From assembly GCA_937927575.1 (NCBI GenBank), contig CALBEE010000001.1:1-64000 (forward strand): a DNA stretch of 64,000 nt, given 5' to 3'. This document shows, one piece after another, positions 8,770 to 18,000 of this stretch; the stretch's first letter is position 1; every line of letters starts with the position of its first letter. The position numbers were made by a program, and so were the translations under genes. The notes beneath the pieces are model-generated. The model ran no database searches and was not told the origin of the DNA. It saw nothing but the letters and a program-made list of their open reading frames with translations. Origin of the DNA: an uncultured Saprospiraceae bacterium (GTDB lineage Bacteria > Bacteroidota > Bacteroidia > Chitinophagales > Saprospiraceae).

Positions 8770-9816
8770 CTACACTTTCTTTATCAAATAGATGAAACTG
8801 GGGAAGTGATCCGAATATCCACCTTGGTATTTATCAAATGAGAACGTTCGCATAGGATACCCTTTATATTGACCTGATCTTTGGATGAGAAATTTCTTAT
8901 TGAACACTTGTCCCTTGTGGAAGTAATATCCAGTATCACTTTCTTTGGCAAGACTCTCGGTCATAATTACTTGATCAAACAAACTCCATGCATCTCTGTA
9001 GGCATTAGAGCCTAAGCCTCTGCGGTAAATATCTTCGTAAGGATTAAATAAGAATCTGTTTTTTCTAAGATCTTTTTTGTTGGATACCGCTTTGAGATGA
9101 GATCTGACGGATTCACTCGTGGGGTCATCGTTGAGATCGCCCATTACTATTACTTTTGCTCCAGGACTGGCTAACTCTAGAGAGTCGATTACAGCACGAC
9201 ACATTTTGGCGGCCTTATTTCGCTTCCAAGCAGATTTTTTTTCACCTCCTCTTCGGCTAGGCCAGTGATTGACTAATATATGTAGTGGCTCTCCATCGAA
9301 TAAGCCTTCTACATGTAATATATCTCTGGTGGTACGCTTGAGGTCTCCTACTGATATATCTACAGCAATAGGTGTGCTTTTAGTGACTTCATAATGCTTT
9401 GGATTATATATCAAACCTACATCGATTCCTCTAAAATCAGGAGAATCATAATGGACGATTTCATAACCACGTTTAGCGAGCAGTGGCTCTTTAATCAGAT
9501 CTTCCACTACTTTTCTGTTTTCTATTTCAGATACACCTAGAATCGAAACTCCATTAGGCGTCAAATCAGTACCCATTTGAGAGATTACATAAGCCATATT
9601 AGTGAGCTTTTCCGAGTACTTATCTTCCGTCCAAGCTTTACTGCCATCAGGTGTAAATTCTTCATCCTTGATATCAGGATCATCTTCCGTATCGAATAGG
9701 TTTTCCAAGTTGTAAAAGCCAATGGCAGCTACCTTAACTTCTTGTTTTTGAGCATTAAGGGAATGCATTCCTACAATGAAGAGGATTAGAGCCGAAAATA
9801 GAGGGTTTAATTTCAT
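8770..9816 (-). CDS. Secreted endonuclease/exonuclease/phosphatase family protein
   Basis: A 348-residue protein with a signal peptide of about 22 residues (ending LNAQ) and an EEP (DNase I/exonuclease III-like) fold. Visible family motifs are GFYNLENLFD at the mature N-terminus, SILGVSEIENR with the metal-binding Glu, HILVNHWPSRRGGEKKS with the catalytic His, VIVMGDLNDDPTS with the Asp/Asn pair, and the terminal SDHFPSF His. Such enzymes cut phosphodiester or phosphate-ester bonds in nucleic acids, lipids or inositides. It is exported and sits head to head with a TonB receptor and a DUF5689 lipoprotein, which suggests nutrient scavenging rather than repair. Confidence 0.85.
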   Translation of the reverse strand: MKLNPLFSALILFIVGMHSLNAQKQEVKVAAIGFYNLENLFDTEDDPDIKDEEFTPDGSKAWTEDKYSEKLTNMAYVISQMGTDLTPNGVSILGVSEIENRKVVEDLIKEPLLAKRGYEIVHYDSPDFRGIDVGLIYNPKHYEVTKSTPIAVDISVGDLKRTTRDILHVEGLFDGEPLHILVNHWPSRRGGEKKSAWKRNKAAKMCRAVIDSLELASPGAKVIVMGDLNDDPTSESVRSHLKAVSNKKDLRKNRFLFNPYEDIYRRGLGSNAYRDAWSLFDQVIMTESLAKESDTGYYFHKGQVFNKKFLIQRSGQYKGYPMRTFSFDKYQGGYSDHFPSFIYLIKKV

Positions 9817-9892
9817 GATGGTCCTTAGTTATATTAGGGTAAAGGTTATATTAATTTATTAAATATGAGACATTTAACTATGAATATAATTT

Positions 9893-9900
9893 TACCTTTG
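9893..9900 (+). promoter_or_regulatory. Candidate Bacteroidota -7 box of the TonB receptor gene
   Basis: TACCTTTG matches the Bacteroidota primary-sigma -7 consensus TAnnTTTG and lies 57 bases before the receptor ATG. No clear TTG -33 element is seen at the usual distance, so only the downstream box is supported. Confidence 0.4.
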
Positions 9901-9956
9901 TGGCATTAAATGATGGAGTATCTAAAACGCTCCATTAATACCAACCCATATAAAGG

Positions 9957-12701
9957 ATGAAACAGTTCTATCTCATACTCGTAGGAGTCTTATTTAATGT
10001 ATATTTAACAGAGGCGCAAACCGTTAAAGGTGTTGTAGTTAGCAGTGACACAGAATTACCTGTGATTGGTGCTGATATTATTTTGGAAGGCACCGATTTA
10101 GGAGCTTCATCTAATGCCTCAGGACGATTTTCTATTTTTGACGTTACTGCTGGTGAATATCAAATGGTAATCACGCTCGAGGACATAGAGTTGTACAGAC
10201 AGCCTTTTACCGCCACGGGTGAAGATATGTTTCTCGGTGATCTTAAAGTAGCCAAAGCAGCAAAATCAGAAACCTCATCTGAAATCACAGTCTTAGAACT
10301 TGCAGATATTACCCAAGAGACTAATGAAGATGATGCAGATTATGGTACTATACTTTCCTCTGGTAGAGATGATTTTTTATCTACTGCAGCATTTACCTTC
10401 GGTTCTTTGCGTTTTAATCTAAGAGGCTTAACATCAGATTTTGGTAGTATGTACATGAATGGTGTACCTATGAACGAGCTTGAAAACGGAGCACTATACT
10501 TTGGTCAATGGGGTGGTCTCAATGATGTATTGAGAAATGTACATAGAAATCATGGACTCGTAGCTTCGGATTACGGTATCGGTGGTTTTTTAGGTAATAC
10601 AGATATTAATGTGAGAGCTTCTGATCAAAGAAAACAAACAAGAGTTCAATATGCTCTAAGTAATAGATCTTATACGAATAGACTGATGTTGACGCATTCC
10701 AGTGGATTAAATAAAAATGGATTCGCTTATACCGCTTCGATATCTAGAAGATGGGCACAAGAAGGATATATTCCAGGATCATTTTACGATGCCTATTCCT
10801 ACTTTTTAGGACTAGAGAAGCAATTTGGTGGAGCCAATTCATTGCACCTGACCATTTTAGGTGCTCCAAGTAAAAGAGGAAAGGCAGGAGCCACTTTACC
10901 AGAAATAGCTGAGATAACAGGTGATAAATATTATAATCCACATTGGGGATATCAAGCTGGCGAAGTTAGAAACAGCAGAGTAGGACAGTCAAATCAGCCC
11001 ATCGCTATATTAGGATATGATTGGAATATAAGCCGAAAAACTTCCCTCAAAACTGCCGTATCTTTTCAGTCAGGAAGAAATGGAGGCACCGCTCTCCAAT
11101 GGGTAAATGGTACTAATCCAGCTGGAGATTATCACGCAGATCTACCTTCTCGAATCGAAGATGAAACACAAAGGGCCAATTATATAGCCAATTTGCCTGA
11201 TGATTATTTTCAAGTACAATGGGATCAGTTTTATGCTGCTAATGCAGGAAATATCCAGACAATAAATGATGCCTACGTATATGGTCTAACTGGTGATATT
11301 ACTGGTAAAAGAGCTAACTATATCATAGAGGATAGAAGATATGATGCAACAGAGATGAATTTCAATACCACATTAAATCATGACCTTACCGACCATGTTA
11401 CATTGAACGCAGGAGCTAATTATAGATCTTATGATGGTCATAACTTTACAGAAGTGAATGATCTTCTCGGTGCAGATTTTTTCTTAGATATAGATAGATT
11501 TGCAGATACTTATACAAGACCTGGATCAGAGCAAAGTGATCTCAATCGTCCCAATAGATTAGTAAGAGAAGGTGATATTTTTGGCTATGATTACAATAGT
11601 AATATTACCAAAACTGCAGGATGGGCACAACTACAATATCGTAAGGGAGCCATCGAATTATTTACAGGAGGAGAATTAAGTTCTTCTAGCCTCCAGAGAA
11701 TTGGAAATATGAAAAATGGATTCTTCCCAGATGATAGTTTTGGAGAATCAGAGAAAAGAACATACAGCAATTATACCGCTAAAGCGGGAGCTACTTACAA
11801 ATTATCTGGTAGGCAGTACTTTGCTGCCAATGCTATGATAGGCACCAGAGCCCCTTACTTTAGAGATGCATTTGTCAATCCTCAGATCAATCACCAATAC
11901 GTGCCTGACCTTGAGAATGTAGATCAAAAGTCAGCAGAACTAACCTATAGCTATAGATCACCAGGATTTAGCTTTAAGACAACGGCATATTACGCTGATA
12001 TTAATAATGATACAGAAGTATATTTCTTCTTTTCTGAGAGAGCCAGTGCAGCGGATAATAACGGAACATTTGGATCTTTCAATAATACTAATATCGATAG
12101 AAGACACGTAGGTATTGAGTCTGCGTTGAGCTACAAAATTAATAGCTCATTCTCAACTAAAGTCGTAGCTGCGATTGGACAGCATGTATACGATAGCAGA
12201 TGGATCCAATATGCTCAAGCGGAAGTTCAACCAGGTTTTTTTAGAGATGGAATTACAGTTTACAGTGATGGTTTCTTCGTTGAATCTTCTCCGCAGACAG
12301 CAGCAAGTTTTGAATTGAAATACGATTCACCTAACTTTTGGTTTGCTACAATGAATGTTAATTATATCGGCAATAGATATCTCGACTTTTCTCCAGATCG
12401 TAGACTAGATTTTACATTTCCTAATCTAGACAATGGTTCACAAGAAATTATAGATGCTACTCGTCAGACCAAGGTAGACGATGCGATTACTGTAGATCTA
12501 TTTGCTTATAAATCTTATAAGATAGGTGACTACTTTTTAATCTTTACTGCAAGTGTAAGTAATCTATTTAGCACGGACATCATCACTGGTGGTTATGAAC
12601 AATTGAGATTTAGTGCAGAAGAAGGACCTGACTTTTTTGAGAATAAAATATTTCAAGGATTTGAGCGTAACTTTTTCTTAGGTGTAGCGGTGCGTATGTA
12701 A
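9957..12701 (+). CDS. TonB-dependent receptor with carboxypeptidase-regulatory-like N-terminal domain
   Basis: A 914-residue outer-membrane receptor. A signal peptide (ending TEAQ) is followed by an Ig-like carboxypeptidase-regulatory domain at about residues 22-95 (TVKGVVVSSDTELPVIGADI), a plug at about 110-240 (including RGLTSDFGSMYMNGVPMNE) and a barrel to the C-terminus (ERNFFLGVAVRM). Receptors of this type import large or scarce substrates using TonB energy. No SusD partner follows; instead a DUF5689 lipoprotein begins about 75 bases downstream, and a secreted EEP nuclease/phosphatase is divergent upstream. The substrate is therefore inferred to be a product or ligand of those proteins, perhaps a phosphorylated compound. 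Confidence 0.9.
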   Translation: MKQFYLILVGVLFNVYLTEAQTVKGVVVSSDTELPVIGADIILEGTDLGASSNASGRFSIFDVTAGEYQMVITLEDIELYRQPFTATGEDMFLGDLKVAKAAKSETSSEITVLELADITQETNEDDADYGTILSSGRDDFLSTAAFTFGSLRFNLRGLTSDFGSMYMNGVPMNELENGALYFGQWGGLNDVLRNVHRNHGLVASDYGIGGFLGNTDINVRASDQRKQTRVQYALSNRSYTNRLMLTHSSGLNKNGFAYTASISRRWAQEGYIPGSFYDAYSYFLGLEKQFGGANSLHLTILGAPSKRGKAGATLPEIAEITGDKYYNPHWGYQAGEVRNSRVGQSNQPIAILGYDWNISRKTSLKTAVSFQSGRNGGTALQWVNGTNPAGDYHADLPSRIEDETQRANYIANLPDDYFQVQWDQFYAANAGNIQTINDAYVYGLTGDITGKRANYIIEDRRYDATEMNFNTTLNHDLTDHVTLNAGANYRSYDGHNFTEVNDLLGADFFLDIDRFADTYTRPGSEQSDLNRPNRLVREGDIFGYDYNSNITKTAGWAQLQYRKGAIELFTGGELSSSSLQRIGNMKNGFFPDDSFGESEKRTYSNYTAKAGATYKLSGRQYFAANAMIGTRAPYFRDAFVNPQINHQYVPDLENVDQKSAELTYSYRSPGFSFKTTAYYADINNDTEVYFFFSERASAADNNGTFGSFNNTNIDRRHVGIESALSYKINSSFSTKVVAAIGQHVYDSRWIQYAQAEVQPGFFRDGITVYSDGFFVESSPQTAASFELKYDSPNFWFATMNVNYIGNRYLDFSPDRRLDFTFPNLDNGSQEIIDATRQTKVDDAITVDLFAYKSYKIGDYFLIFTASVSNLFSTDIITGGYEQLRFSAEEGPDFFENKIFQGFERNFFLGVAVRM

Positions 12702-12776
12702 TACTAGGCTTAAGAATAAGCTGAGTATCATAAATTATTGAATACAAAGAATTATAATATTATAAAAACAAAAATC

Positions 12777-14804
12777 ATGATTCGATTTATTAAATTTTGC
12801 TTTTTAGGATTATTACTTGTCCAAATGACTGCCTGTGTAGATCAGGAATTTGATATTCCACCGGGCAAAGAAGTACAAGAAGAGGATATATCTAATACTA
12901 CGATTGCCGCTTTGAAAGCTACTCATTCCATCGGTGATGATGGATCACCTATAGCTCAAGGTACGATCATAAAAGGAACGGTAATATCAGATGATAATGC
13001 TGGAAGTTTCTTTAAAGAATTAATCATTCAAGACGCATCAGGTGGAGTATTAATCAGAGTCAATAGAGCTGATCTTAGTACAATTTATAGAAAAGGAAAG
13101 CAGGTATTTGTCAATTGTGATGGATTAAATATTGGAGACTTTAATGGAATTGTTCAAATAGGATATCCTGCCGCAGGAACTGACATTGATAGGATTCCTG
13201 ATACTGAGGTAGAAACACATATTATTGAAGGTGCCTTTCTAGGAGAAGTGACTCCAATGCAGATTGAGTTATCTGATATCAATACTTCTATTTTGAGTAC
13301 ACTTGTTGAAATTCAAAATGTTGAGTTTGAAGATGACCTAATCGGATCTACTTTAGCCATACCCAATGGAGGAGGAACACAAAACAGATCTATCGAAGAT
13401 TGTGATGGTGGAGAATTAACGCTAAGAGCAAGTGATTTTGCTGATTTTGCTGGAGCGCCTATACCAAGTGGAAATGGAACTATTACTGGAGTACTATCTG
13501 TATTTGGAACTACTAACCAATTGACAATTAGAGATGTAGATGATATCGCTATGGAAGGTCCTAGATGTGATGGTTCTGGTGGCGGTGGAGGAATGGTCGA
13601 TGGAGAACGCGTCGATATTGCCGAATTAAAAGCCCTTTTTGCTGCTGGGACGACTACAGGTCCTGAAGGATTTATTGAAGGTATAGTGATTTCTGATGTA
13701 CAAGCCGAAAATACACCCATAAGGAATATGGTGATTCAAGATGAGACAGGAGGAATCATAGTAAGATTTTCAGCGGCCCATTCTTTCCCAATGGGACAAA
13801 AATTGAAGGTGGCTACTAACGGAGTAGAGCTTTCAGAATTTAATGGAGGATTACAACTTAATACCAATACTGGAGGAGTAGAAGACCTTGGAGCTAGTAC
13901 ACTTCCTGCCGCAAGAGTGACTACGGTAGAGGAATTGCAAGATAATTTCGAAGCATGGGAATCTACTTTAGTAACGATAGAAATGGCAGAGATTACTGGA
14001 GGCGCTAATTTTGTGGATGCTAATACCATATCTGATGCGACTGGCGATATCGCAACATTCGTTTTCAGTAGTGCTACTTTTTCAGGAGATGAATTGCCTA
14101 CTGGTTCGGTAAATGTAACGGGAATTGTTTCAGAATTTAATGTACAGCAGATCATTATCAGAAATAGAAATGATGTTGTTGGTGGAACTACCGGCGGTGG
14201 CGGCGGTGGAGGTGGCAATGGAGATCAAATCTCGATTGCTGATTTGCGAACTGCTTTTGCAGGAGGAGCAGGAACGGCACCAGACGGGTTTATCGAGGGA
14301 GTAGTGATTTCAGATTATACTACACAAAGTGTTACAGGTCGTAACCTGCATATTCAAGACGGCGACCGAGGTATTGTCATCAGATTTACAGAGAATCATA
14401 CCATTCCATTAGGAGCTAAACTAAAAGTGAATGTAAACGGAACTGAATTATCTGAATTCAATGGCCTATTACAGCTTAATAATGTAGAGATGTCCCAGAT
14501 TGAATCTAACACTGCAGGTACCTTACCTACACCAGTTGTAGTGACTGTAGCCGAAATTCTAGGTAATATCGAGGCATATGAATCTACATTAGTCATGATT
14601 AATAATGCGATGATCTCAGGAGGGTCTACCTTCGCAGGAGCATTAGATGTATCAGACGGTACAGGCACAATCGGCATGTTTACAAGAAATGATGCAACAT
14701 TCTCAGGTGCAGCAGTTCCTACAGAAACAGTATCGATTACTGCTATCGGTTCAGAATTTAATGATCCTCAGATTACCTTACGATCAGCTAATGACGTAAA
14801 CTAG
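12777..14804 (+). CDS. Lipoprotein with three DUF5689 (OB-fold-like) repeats
   Basis: About 675 residues. I place the start at the ATG at 12777, because it gives a short lipoprotein signal (MIRFIKFCFLGLLLVQMTAC) with the Cys directly after; a TTG at 12738 would add 13 unlikely residues. Three homologous domains follow. Each begins with an IA(E/D)L-type helix and carries EG.VISD, (I/V)QD..GGI.(V/I)RF and LSEFNG-LQLN elements; the second and third are the most similar pair. They are separated by poly-Gly linkers (GSGGGGGM and GGTTGGGGGGGG). DUF5689 domains are OB-like and occur with secreted nucleases or TonB receptors. A surface ligand-binding partner for the upstream receptor is the best inference. 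Confidence 0.8.
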   Translation: MIRFIKFCFLGLLLVQMTACVDQEFDIPPGKEVQEEDISNTTIAALKATHSIGDDGSPIAQGTIIKGTVISDDNAGSFFKELIIQDASGGVLIRVNRADLSTIYRKGKQVFVNCDGLNIGDFNGIVQIGYPAAGTDIDRIPDTEVETHIIEGAFLGEVTPMQIELSDINTSILSTLVEIQNVEFEDDLIGSTLAIPNGGGTQNRSIEDCDGGELTLRASDFADFAGAPIPSGNGTITGVLSVFGTTNQLTIRDVDDIAMEGPRCDGSGGGGGMVDGERVDIAELKALFAAGTTTGPEGFIEGIVISDVQAENTPIRNMVIQDETGGIIVRFSAAHSFPMGQKLKVATNGVELSEFNGGLQLNTNTGGVEDLGASTLPAARVTTVEELQDNFEAWESTLVTIEMAEITGGANFVDANTISDATGDIATFVFSSATFSGDELPTGSVNVTGIVSEFNVQQIIIRNRNDVVGGTTGGGGGGGGNGDQISIADLRTAFAGGAGTAPDGFIEGVVISDYTTQSVTGRNLHIQDGDRGIVIRFTENHTIPLGAKLKVNVNGTELSEFNGLLQLNNVEMSQIESNTAGTLPTPVVVTVAEILGNIEAYESTLVMINNAMISGGSTFAGALDVSDGTGTIGMFTRNDATFSGAAVPTETVSITAIGSEFNDPQITLRSANDVN

Positions 14805-14830
14805 TACTAGCACTAATAATGAAATAATAA

Positions 14831-14868
14831 TGGTCTAATCACTAAGAAGTGATTGGGCCATTTTTTTT
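14831..14868 (+). terminator. Intrinsic terminator of the receptor/DUF5689 operon
   Basis: TGGTCTAATCACT (14831-14843) pairs with AGTGATTGGGCCA (14848-14860), with wobble pairs and a 4-nt loop, followed by eight T residues. It lies 26 bases past the DUF5689 stop codon. Confidence 0.9.
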
Positions 14869-15160
14869 CATATAAAGAACAAAAGTGTCAGACACAACAG
14901 TTGTTGCGAAAAATATTATAAAAACCATCGTTTTGATCCAAACTATCTACAGATATTAGTGTTCACCTTTCATTAGATCGAGATATTAGAGTTTTTCGAA
15001 CTTATATAAGCAGATAACCCCAATTTGCCAATATAGTAGGTTACTATTTAAATTTTGAGCATATCTATTGGAATGCTCTTCTAAGTTTGCGACACCTTTA
15101 TTGGTCTATTCTTAGAAACAGAATTAGAAATTGAACAAAGATAAAAGAGAACAGCAGGAT
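14869..15160 (+). promoter_or_regulatory. Upstream region of the MarR gene
   Basis: About 290 non-coding bases between the terminator and the MarR gene. The only promoter-like signal I see is TAAGTTTG at 15082-15089, matching the -7 consensus TAnnTTTG; a TTG lies 24 bases upstream of it, slightly too far for a typical -33 element. No clear MarR operator palindrome was found. Confidence 0.3.
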
Positions 15161-15616
15161 ATGAATTTTGAAGATCAGATACAGCAGACTTCGTTTCGCA
15201 ATAATTTTATTAAGGCAATTCTTAACCTTAAATACACGGCGAGCTGGTATAATGCTATGGAGGTCGAGGTGTTTAAAAAACATGGCATATTAGCGCAGCA
15301 TTTTAACGTATTAAGAATAGTCAAAGGTGCATCTCCTGATCCAGTTTCTCCAGGCAAAATATTGGAAGTTATGCTAGATTCTGGCAGGGATCTTACTCGG
15401 TTGGTAGATAAGCTCGTAAAGCTGGGTTTATTATCTCGAAGTACTTGCCCCTCTAATCGGAGAAAAGTGGATATTAACATTACAGAAGAAGGCGTCAAAC
15501 TTACAGATGCAGTGAGTGCAGAAATAAATGATTTCGTAGACGGAATCGCCTCATTGAACGATGAAGAATCTAAGCAATTAAGTGCTTTGTTAGATAAGTT
15601 GAGAAATGGTAATTGA
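15161..15616 (+). CDS. MarR-family transcriptional regulator
   Basis: About 151 residues. The winged helix-turn-helix is centred on LAQHFNVLRIVKGASPDPVS and RDLTRLVDKLVKLGLLSRS, followed by the wing RRKVDINITEEG, as in MarR proteins. The N- and C-terminal helices form the dimer interface. The ATG at 15161, preceded by AGCAGGAT, is preferred; a TTG at 15131 would add ten polar residues. The gene ends three bases before the ATG of the hydratase-like enzyme, so the two are probably one transcript and the regulator may control it. The effector is unknown. Confidence 0.85.
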   Translation: MNFEDQIQQTSFRNNFIKAILNLKYTASWYNAMEVEVFKKHGILAQHFNVLRIVKGASPDPVSPGKILEVMLDSGRDLTRLVDKLVKLGLLSRSTCPSNRRKVDINITEEGVKLTDAVSAEINDFVDGIASLNDEESKQLSALLDKLRNGN

Positions 15617-15619
15617 TTG

Positions 15620-16402
15620 ATGAAGAATAGCTATCTTGGAGCTATGAATATAGATATCGCAAGACAGTTAGATGAAGCCGCTAAATATGCGGTATCAGTG
15701 CCACAAGTAGCGGCCACTCATGGTATAAATTTGGAAGATGCATATAAGATTCAAAGATTATCTATGGATCGTAGGTATCATCGTGGTGAAACATCTATCG
15801 GAATCAAACTAGGATTTACAAGTAGAGCAAAGATGAAACAAATGGGTGTCTCTGATATGATTTGGGGATGGCTAACAGATAATATGCTTTATCAAGATGG
15901 AGATCATTTAGCCTTGAATAAATTCATCCACCCTAGAGCAGAACCTGAGATCTGTTTTATCGCGAGTAAAGAAATTAATAGAGAGTTATCTCTCGAAGAA
16001 GCTAAAGATCATATTGGTGGATTAGCAGTAGCAATAGAAATTATCGATTCACGTTTCCAAAATTTCAAGTTTTCTCTCGAAGATGTAATTGCGGATAATT
16101 GTTCCTCTTCAGCATTGGTTGTGGGTGAGACTTTAGCTGTGGATACTAGTTTGACTGACGTAAATATGCAGCTGGTAATTAATGGATCCAAAAGACAAGA
16201 GGGGAGTACTGACGCTATATTAGGAGATCCATGGCAATCTGTAGTGGCTGCCTCCAGATTAGTAAGTGAAGTGGGGATGTCCCTACCGGCTGGATCATTG
16301 ATTATGGCTGGAGCGGCAACGGCAGCTGAGTACTTAAAGCCTGGTGATAAAGTGGAAGCAATTTTGGGAAATAACCACCAAGTGAGCCTTAAGGTTCAAT
16401 AA
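15620..16402 (+). CDS. 2-keto-4-pentenoate hydratase-like enzyme (FAH superfamily)
   Basis: A 260-residue protein of the fumarylacetoacetate-hydrolase fold, hydratase/decarboxylase branch (MhpD/DmpE/DmpH type). Visible features are the N-terminal ARQLDEA helix, SIGIKLGFTSRAKMKQMGVS, the metal-ligand segment HPRAEPEICF (acidic residues), VAIEIIDSRFQNF, DNCSSSALVVG and a C-terminal AGAATAAEYLKPGD. Relatives hydrate 2-hydroxypenta-2,4-dienoate or decarboxylate 4-oxalocrotonate in meta-cleavage of aromatics. No ring-cleavage gene is nearby, so the substrate here is uncertain. It follows a MarR regulator by three bases. The start is ATG at 15620, immediately after a less likely TTG. Confidence 0.75.
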   Translation: MKNSYLGAMNIDIARQLDEAAKYAVSVPQVAATHGINLEDAYKIQRLSMDRRYHRGETSIGIKLGFTSRAKMKQMGVSDMIWGWLTDNMLYQDGDHLALNKFIHPRAEPEICFIASKEINRELSLEEAKDHIGGLAVAIEIIDSRFQNFKFSLEDVIADNCSSSALVVGETLAVDTSLTDVNMQLVINGSKRQEGSTDAILGDPWQSVVAASRLVSEVGMSLPAGSLIMAGAATAAEYLKPGDKVEAILGNNHQVSLKVQ

Positions 16403-16414
16403 GATGATTTGAGC

Positions 16415-16630
16415 ATGATCAAATATTTAATCATAGGCTCAGCCTTGTACGGCCTTATTAAAATTTTTAGTGAGATACTACAAAATCGAAAACATCTTTC
16501 GGATGATGAAATATCAGAATATAAATATAGAAGACGATCTCTATCCGAAACAAATCAAAGAAGAATAACGAATCATATTGGAACCTGTGAATCTTGTAGA
16601 GAAAGATTTACAGAGAAGATGAATCAATGA
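16415..16630 (+). CDS. Small membrane-anchored zinc-finger-like protein
   Basis: A 71-residue protein with one N-terminal hydrophobic helix (MIKYLIIGSALYGLIKIF) and a basic cytoplasmic tail that ends in HIGTCESCRERF. The H-x3-C-x2-C spacing matches the zinc-binding module of anti-sigma (zf-HC2-like) proteins. It begins 12 bases after the hydratase gene and may share its transcript. No sigma factor gene is adjacent, so an anti-sigma role is not supported. Its function is unknown. Confidence 0.55.
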   Translation: MIKYLIIGSALYGLIKIFSEILQNRKHLSDDEISEYKYRRRSLSETNQRRITNHIGTCESCRERFTEKMNQ

Positions 16631-16715
16631 TTTTTTGCGTTGTGTAGCTGTTGATATTCTTACAACTTATATTGAAAAACAGTAAATCATAAATACATTG
16701 GTTGATCTAACCAGT

Positions 16716-17444
16716 TTAATTTTTAACGCTGCCCTTCAGTAGTTTATTTAACTGTTTCATTTCTTGGTAAGTCAAATGTCTCCAATCACCTGTAGCTAGT
16801 CGATCTAGTTTGATATTCATTATTCGCAGTCGCTTGAGCGTAAGTACTTGATAACCCAAATATTCACACATTCTACGTATCTGTCTATTCAGTCCTTGAG
16901 TAAGTATGATCTTAAATTTGAATTTCCCTACTTTTTCGACCGTACACTTTTTGGTAATTGTATCTAATATTGGAAGACCGCCGGCCATTTTTATTAAGAA
17001 ATCTTTCGAAATAGGTTTGTTGACCTCTACGATATATTCTTTCTCATGATTATTCGTCGCGCGAAGAATTTTATTGACAATATTTCCATCATTGGTTAGT
17101 AATATAAGCCCCTCCGAAGGTTTGTCAAGCCTACCGATCGGAAATATTCTCTCATGATAGTCCATGTAATCGATGATATTTCCTTTGACGCGCTTATCTG
17201 TAGTACAGGTAATACCGATAGGCTTATTAAGCGCTATGTATACTTCTCGAGGCTTAGCGCCAATTTCTTTTCCATCCAGAAGTACGGAATCACCATCAGC
17301 TACTCTATTTCCAGAGCTGGCGACCACCCCATTTATACTTACTCGACCTGCTTTTATAATGACATCCGCTTCACGACGTGAGCAGAATCCAGAGTCACTT
17401 ATATATTTATTGAGACTTGTGCTATTTTCGTTAGATACACTCAT
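16716..17444 (-). CDS. rluF: 23S rRNA pseudouridine synthase RluF
   Basis: A 242-residue protein with an N-terminal S4 RNA-binding domain (LNKYISDSGFCSRREADVII, residues 11-30) and a RsuA/RluB/RluF-type catalytic domain. The catalytic Asp is D107 in FPIGRLDKPSEGLILLTNDG. The downstream KILRATNNHEKEY, PILDTITKKC and GLNRQIRRMCEYLGY segments fit RluF best among the RsuA group. RluF modifies U2604 of 23S rRNA in Escherichia coli. Its start codon overlaps the stop of queD by one base (TAATG), so the two are translationally coupled. Confidence 0.88.
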   Translation of the reverse strand: MSVSNENSTSLNKYISDSGFCSRREADVIIKAGRVSINGVVASSGNRVADGDSVLLDGKEIGAKPREVYIALNKPIGITCTTDKRVKGNIIDYMDYHERIFPIGRLDKPSEGLILLTNDGNIVNKILRATNNHEKEYIVEVNKPISKDFLIKMAGGLPILDTITKKCTVEKVGKFKFKIILTQGLNRQIRRMCEYLGYQVLTLKRLRIMNIKLDRLATGDWRHLTYQEMKQLNKLLKGSVKN

Positions 17445-17881
17445 TATTCATTATCTGAAGCATGCCATTCTGCATAGCTGGTACGAGTTTCTCGCAACGA
17501 TACTTTGGATAGTTCTACATCGCTACTTATGTGTTTTTGCATAATATTGACAATTTCTATCAGCATATTTTCACAAGTAGGTTGGTAATCTACATATCTA
17601 ACTCTCTCATTACTTGATTCTATTCCTTTGAATCTACTATCTTTTCTTAGTATTAGTCTGTGATCGAAGGCTTCTAGGATATGTACTTTTACAAGTTGTT
17701 TGATTTCTCCAAAGTCTATTACCATACCGCAATCTGAAATGCCAGTATCCGCTTTTGGTTCACCTATGACTGTCACCGTTAGATGATAGGAATGTCCATG
17801 GATATCTTTACATTTTCCAGAGTATCCATCCAGCGCATGTGCCGCTTCGAAGTCAAATTCTTTAGTAAGTCTTATTTTCAT
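17444..17881 (-). CDS. queD: 6-carboxytetrahydropterin synthase (QueD / PTPS family)
   Basis: A 145-residue PTPS-fold enzyme, which in the QueD group makes 6-carboxy-5,6,7,8-tetrahydropterin for queuosine synthesis. The zinc His ligands are H15 (FEAAH), H28 and H30 (in CKDIHGHSYHL), and the catalytic Cys is C24. The MVIDFGEIKQLVK, DHRLIL and PTCENMLIEI segments with the conserved Glu are also present. I use the ATG at 17881, which gives the standard MKIRLTKEFDFEAAH start; a longer frame upstream lacks family similarity. It is coupled to rluF, giving an RNA-modification pair. QueC and QueE are not in this window. Confidence 0.88.
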   Translation of the reverse strand: MKIRLTKEFDFEAAHALDGYSGKCKDIHGHSYHLTVTVIGEPKADTGISDCGMVIDFGEIKQLVKVHILEAFDHRLILRKDSRFKGIESSNERVRYVDYQPTCENMLIEIVNIMQKHISSDVELSKVSLRETRTSYAEWHASDNE

Positions 17882-18000
17882 CTCTAAGATTATATCTGTG
17901 CAAAAGATATGTCTTTCGCTTATGCACACAAAAATGCTATTTATACTTTACAAGTTTCGTATAAGTAAGATAATATTAATCAAGATGAATAAGGATAGCT

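Noticed and set aside
13313-14218. Long antisense frames over the DUF5689 lipoprotein gene
   Set aside because: They are Pro/Val/Ser-rich shadows created by the repeated Gly/Ala codons of the sense strand.
15082-15089. A complete promoter for the MarR gene
   Set aside because: Only the TAAGTTTG box is good; the nearest TTG is 24 bases upstream, so it is listed only as a weak candidate.
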